Source: Planctomycetaceae bacterium
Lineage (GTDB): Bacteria; Planctomycetota; Planctomycetia; Pirellulales; Pirellulaceae
Length of the DNA: 5,887 bases
Assembly (NCBI GenBank): GCA_007129635.1
Contig: SKVE01000468.1
Span: 1 to 5,887, forward strand
Direction: 5' to 3'
A program made the translations under genes and the position numbers. The notes under the pieces are model-generated. The model ran no database searches and was not told where the DNA came from. It saw only the letters and a list, made by a program, of their open reading frames with translations. Position 1 is the stretch's first letter. Each line of letters starts with the position of its first letter. Positions 5,772 to 5,887 of the stretch are shown here, one piece after another.

Positions 5772-5861
5772 CCAGACAACGTCCCACCCGGCCTGTTCGA
5801 GACCCATACGCATAAGGCCGATCCCGGCGAAGAACTCAGCAGCGGTCTTGTCTTGGTTCAT
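4851..5861 (-). CDS. Chimeric ORF: DNA methyltransferase start fused to PHM-like copper monooxygenase C-terminal part
   Basis: A 336-codon uninterrupted frame made of two unrelated proteins. Residues 1-33 match the N-terminus of C5-cytosine DNA methyltransferases: AAEFFAGIGLMRMGLEQAGW, with motif I FAGIG at 11-15 and the WAND strand at 30-33 that normally continues IDP. From about residue 31 the sequence (ANDRSLSVADRTDLLDWLAAG) is that of planctomycete PHM-like copper type II monooxygenases, in the linker after their cytochrome-like segment. The two copper domains follow: VVHHVLVF (His124-His125), HSHYPPGF (156-163), FQLHYTP (His178), MPHMHLRGK (His244, His246), FDNSAGNPANP (300-310) and EEMLLGY (Met326, equivalent to the PHM methionine ligand). 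The copper ligands thus look intact. Related proteins usually carry an exported N-terminal redoxin domain and a CxxCH region, both absent here, and there is no signal peptide. If translated, the product would be cytosolic and probably neither a methyltransferase nor a normal monooxygenase. Confidence 0.85.
   Translation of the reverse strand: MNQDKTAAEFFAGIGLMRMGLEQAGWDVVWANDRSLSVADRTDLLDWLAAGLPVGDVEDAPVARQFPDQWMIGEPDLVLQIPAPIAIQATGQMPYQYVRIKTQGTEDRWIQAVEVQPTEPAVVHHVLVFVQPPGQERLEIDERSGPFAAYVPGNSHSHYPPGFAKRLPAGASLVFQLHYTPYGTATTDQTRLGLVFAKQPPKHIVRNRGIANTRIAIPPHAENHAERASMKVPIDARLLALMPHMHLRGKAFRYDLVLPDGQRRRLLDVPRYDFNWQLEYRLAEPLDVPRGSQIEVTGWFDNSAGNPANPDPTRTVRWGLQTDEEMLLGYLEFYVP
5758..5769. repeat. 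Perfect 12-bp palindrome at the chimera junction
   Basis: GAACGATCGTTC is its own reverse complement and covers most of the Ala-Asn-Asp-Arg-Ser codons where the methyltransferase and monooxygenase sequences meet. It could mark a recombination or cleavage point, or have helped form a chimeric molecule during amplification or assembly. Confidence 0.8.
5763..5861 (-). pseudogene. 5' fragment of a C5-cytosine DNA methyltransferase gene (33 codons)
   Basis: This stretch holds the ATG and the S-adenosylmethionine-binding motif I (FFAGIG) with the following helix and strand. The catalytic PC motif IV, the ENV motif VI and the target-recognition region are not in the window. The Shine-Dalgarno sequence and start appear genuine for the methyltransferase. 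The remainder of the gene, if it exists, must lie elsewhere in the genome. An intact copy would normally be part of a restriction-modification system or a solitary methyltransferase. Confidence 0.8.
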
Positions 5862-5868
5862 GTCAGCG

Positions 5869-5874
5869 CCTTCC
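5869..5874 (-). promoter_or_regulatory. Ribosome binding site of the chimeric ORF
   Basis: GGAAGG on the minus strand lies seven bases before the ATG at 5861. It belongs to the methyltransferase part, so the monooxygenase remnant would be translated under borrowed signals. Only 13 bases of the window remain upstream, so the promoter is not visible. Confidence 0.65.
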
Positions 5875-5887
5875 GCAACCTTTTGAG

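Noticed and set aside
4867..5787. A 306-codon minus-strand ORF in another frame of the chimera
   Set aside because: The Arg/Gly-rich translation without motifs is an out-of-frame shadow. I also considered that it might reveal a frameshift at the junction, but the methyltransferase and monooxygenase motifs share one frame without it.

Overview
This window looks like part of a planctomycete chromosome, most likely from the Pirellulaceae/Rhodopirellula group. The inference rests on three things. The gene families are typical of the group: a Tat-exported Gfo/Idh/MocA oxidoreductase, a secreted beta-helix protein, and a PHM-like copper monooxygenase of the planctomycete redoxin/cytochrome type. 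The genes are loosely spaced and moderately GC-rich. The window also carries a GTAGGTTGGG...CCCAACCTAC palindrome of a kind I associate with planctomycete intergenic DNA. No RNA gene, CRISPR array or insertion sequence was seen.

Layout. Positions 2-1258 (+) hold the C-terminal part of an N-acyl-D-amino-acid deacylase that begins before the window. After a 236-base gap with repeat-like sequence comes a 61-residue acidic protein of unknown function (1495-1680, +) and a strong hairpin (1742-1774) that could end its transcript. The rest is on the minus strand. Reading from the right edge leftward, these are: a chimeric ORF (5861-4851), a 306-base gap with a structured hairpin and a doubtful 31-codon ORF, a Tat-exported Gfo/Idh/MocA oxidoreductase (4544-3222), and a secreted right-handed beta-helix protein (3148-1844). 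The beta-helix gene converges on the small acidic gene.

The most unusual object is the chimera. Its first 33 codons, with their own ribosome binding site, are the start of a C5-cytosine DNA methyltransferase (motif I FAGIG). At an Ala-Asn-Asp-Arg stretch that could fit either family, the frame passes directly into the C-terminal two thirds of a PHM-like copper monooxygenase. That protein has lost its export signal and the upstream redoxin and cytochrome parts usual in planctomycete relatives. A perfect 12-bp palindrome sits on the junction. This is either an illegitimate recombination event or an assembly chimera, and read data would decide which.

A second oddity is at the beta-helix gene. 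Three palindromes in a row lie between a start codon with a near-ideal Shine-Dalgarno sequence and the signal peptide, in frame. It looks as if a REP-like element was accommodated inside the 5' end of the gene.

Functionally, the oxidoreductase and beta-helix protein could both be exported and act on carbohydrates. The deacylase may serve D-amino-acid or peptidoglycan turnover. I see no evidence that the whole window forms one pathway.
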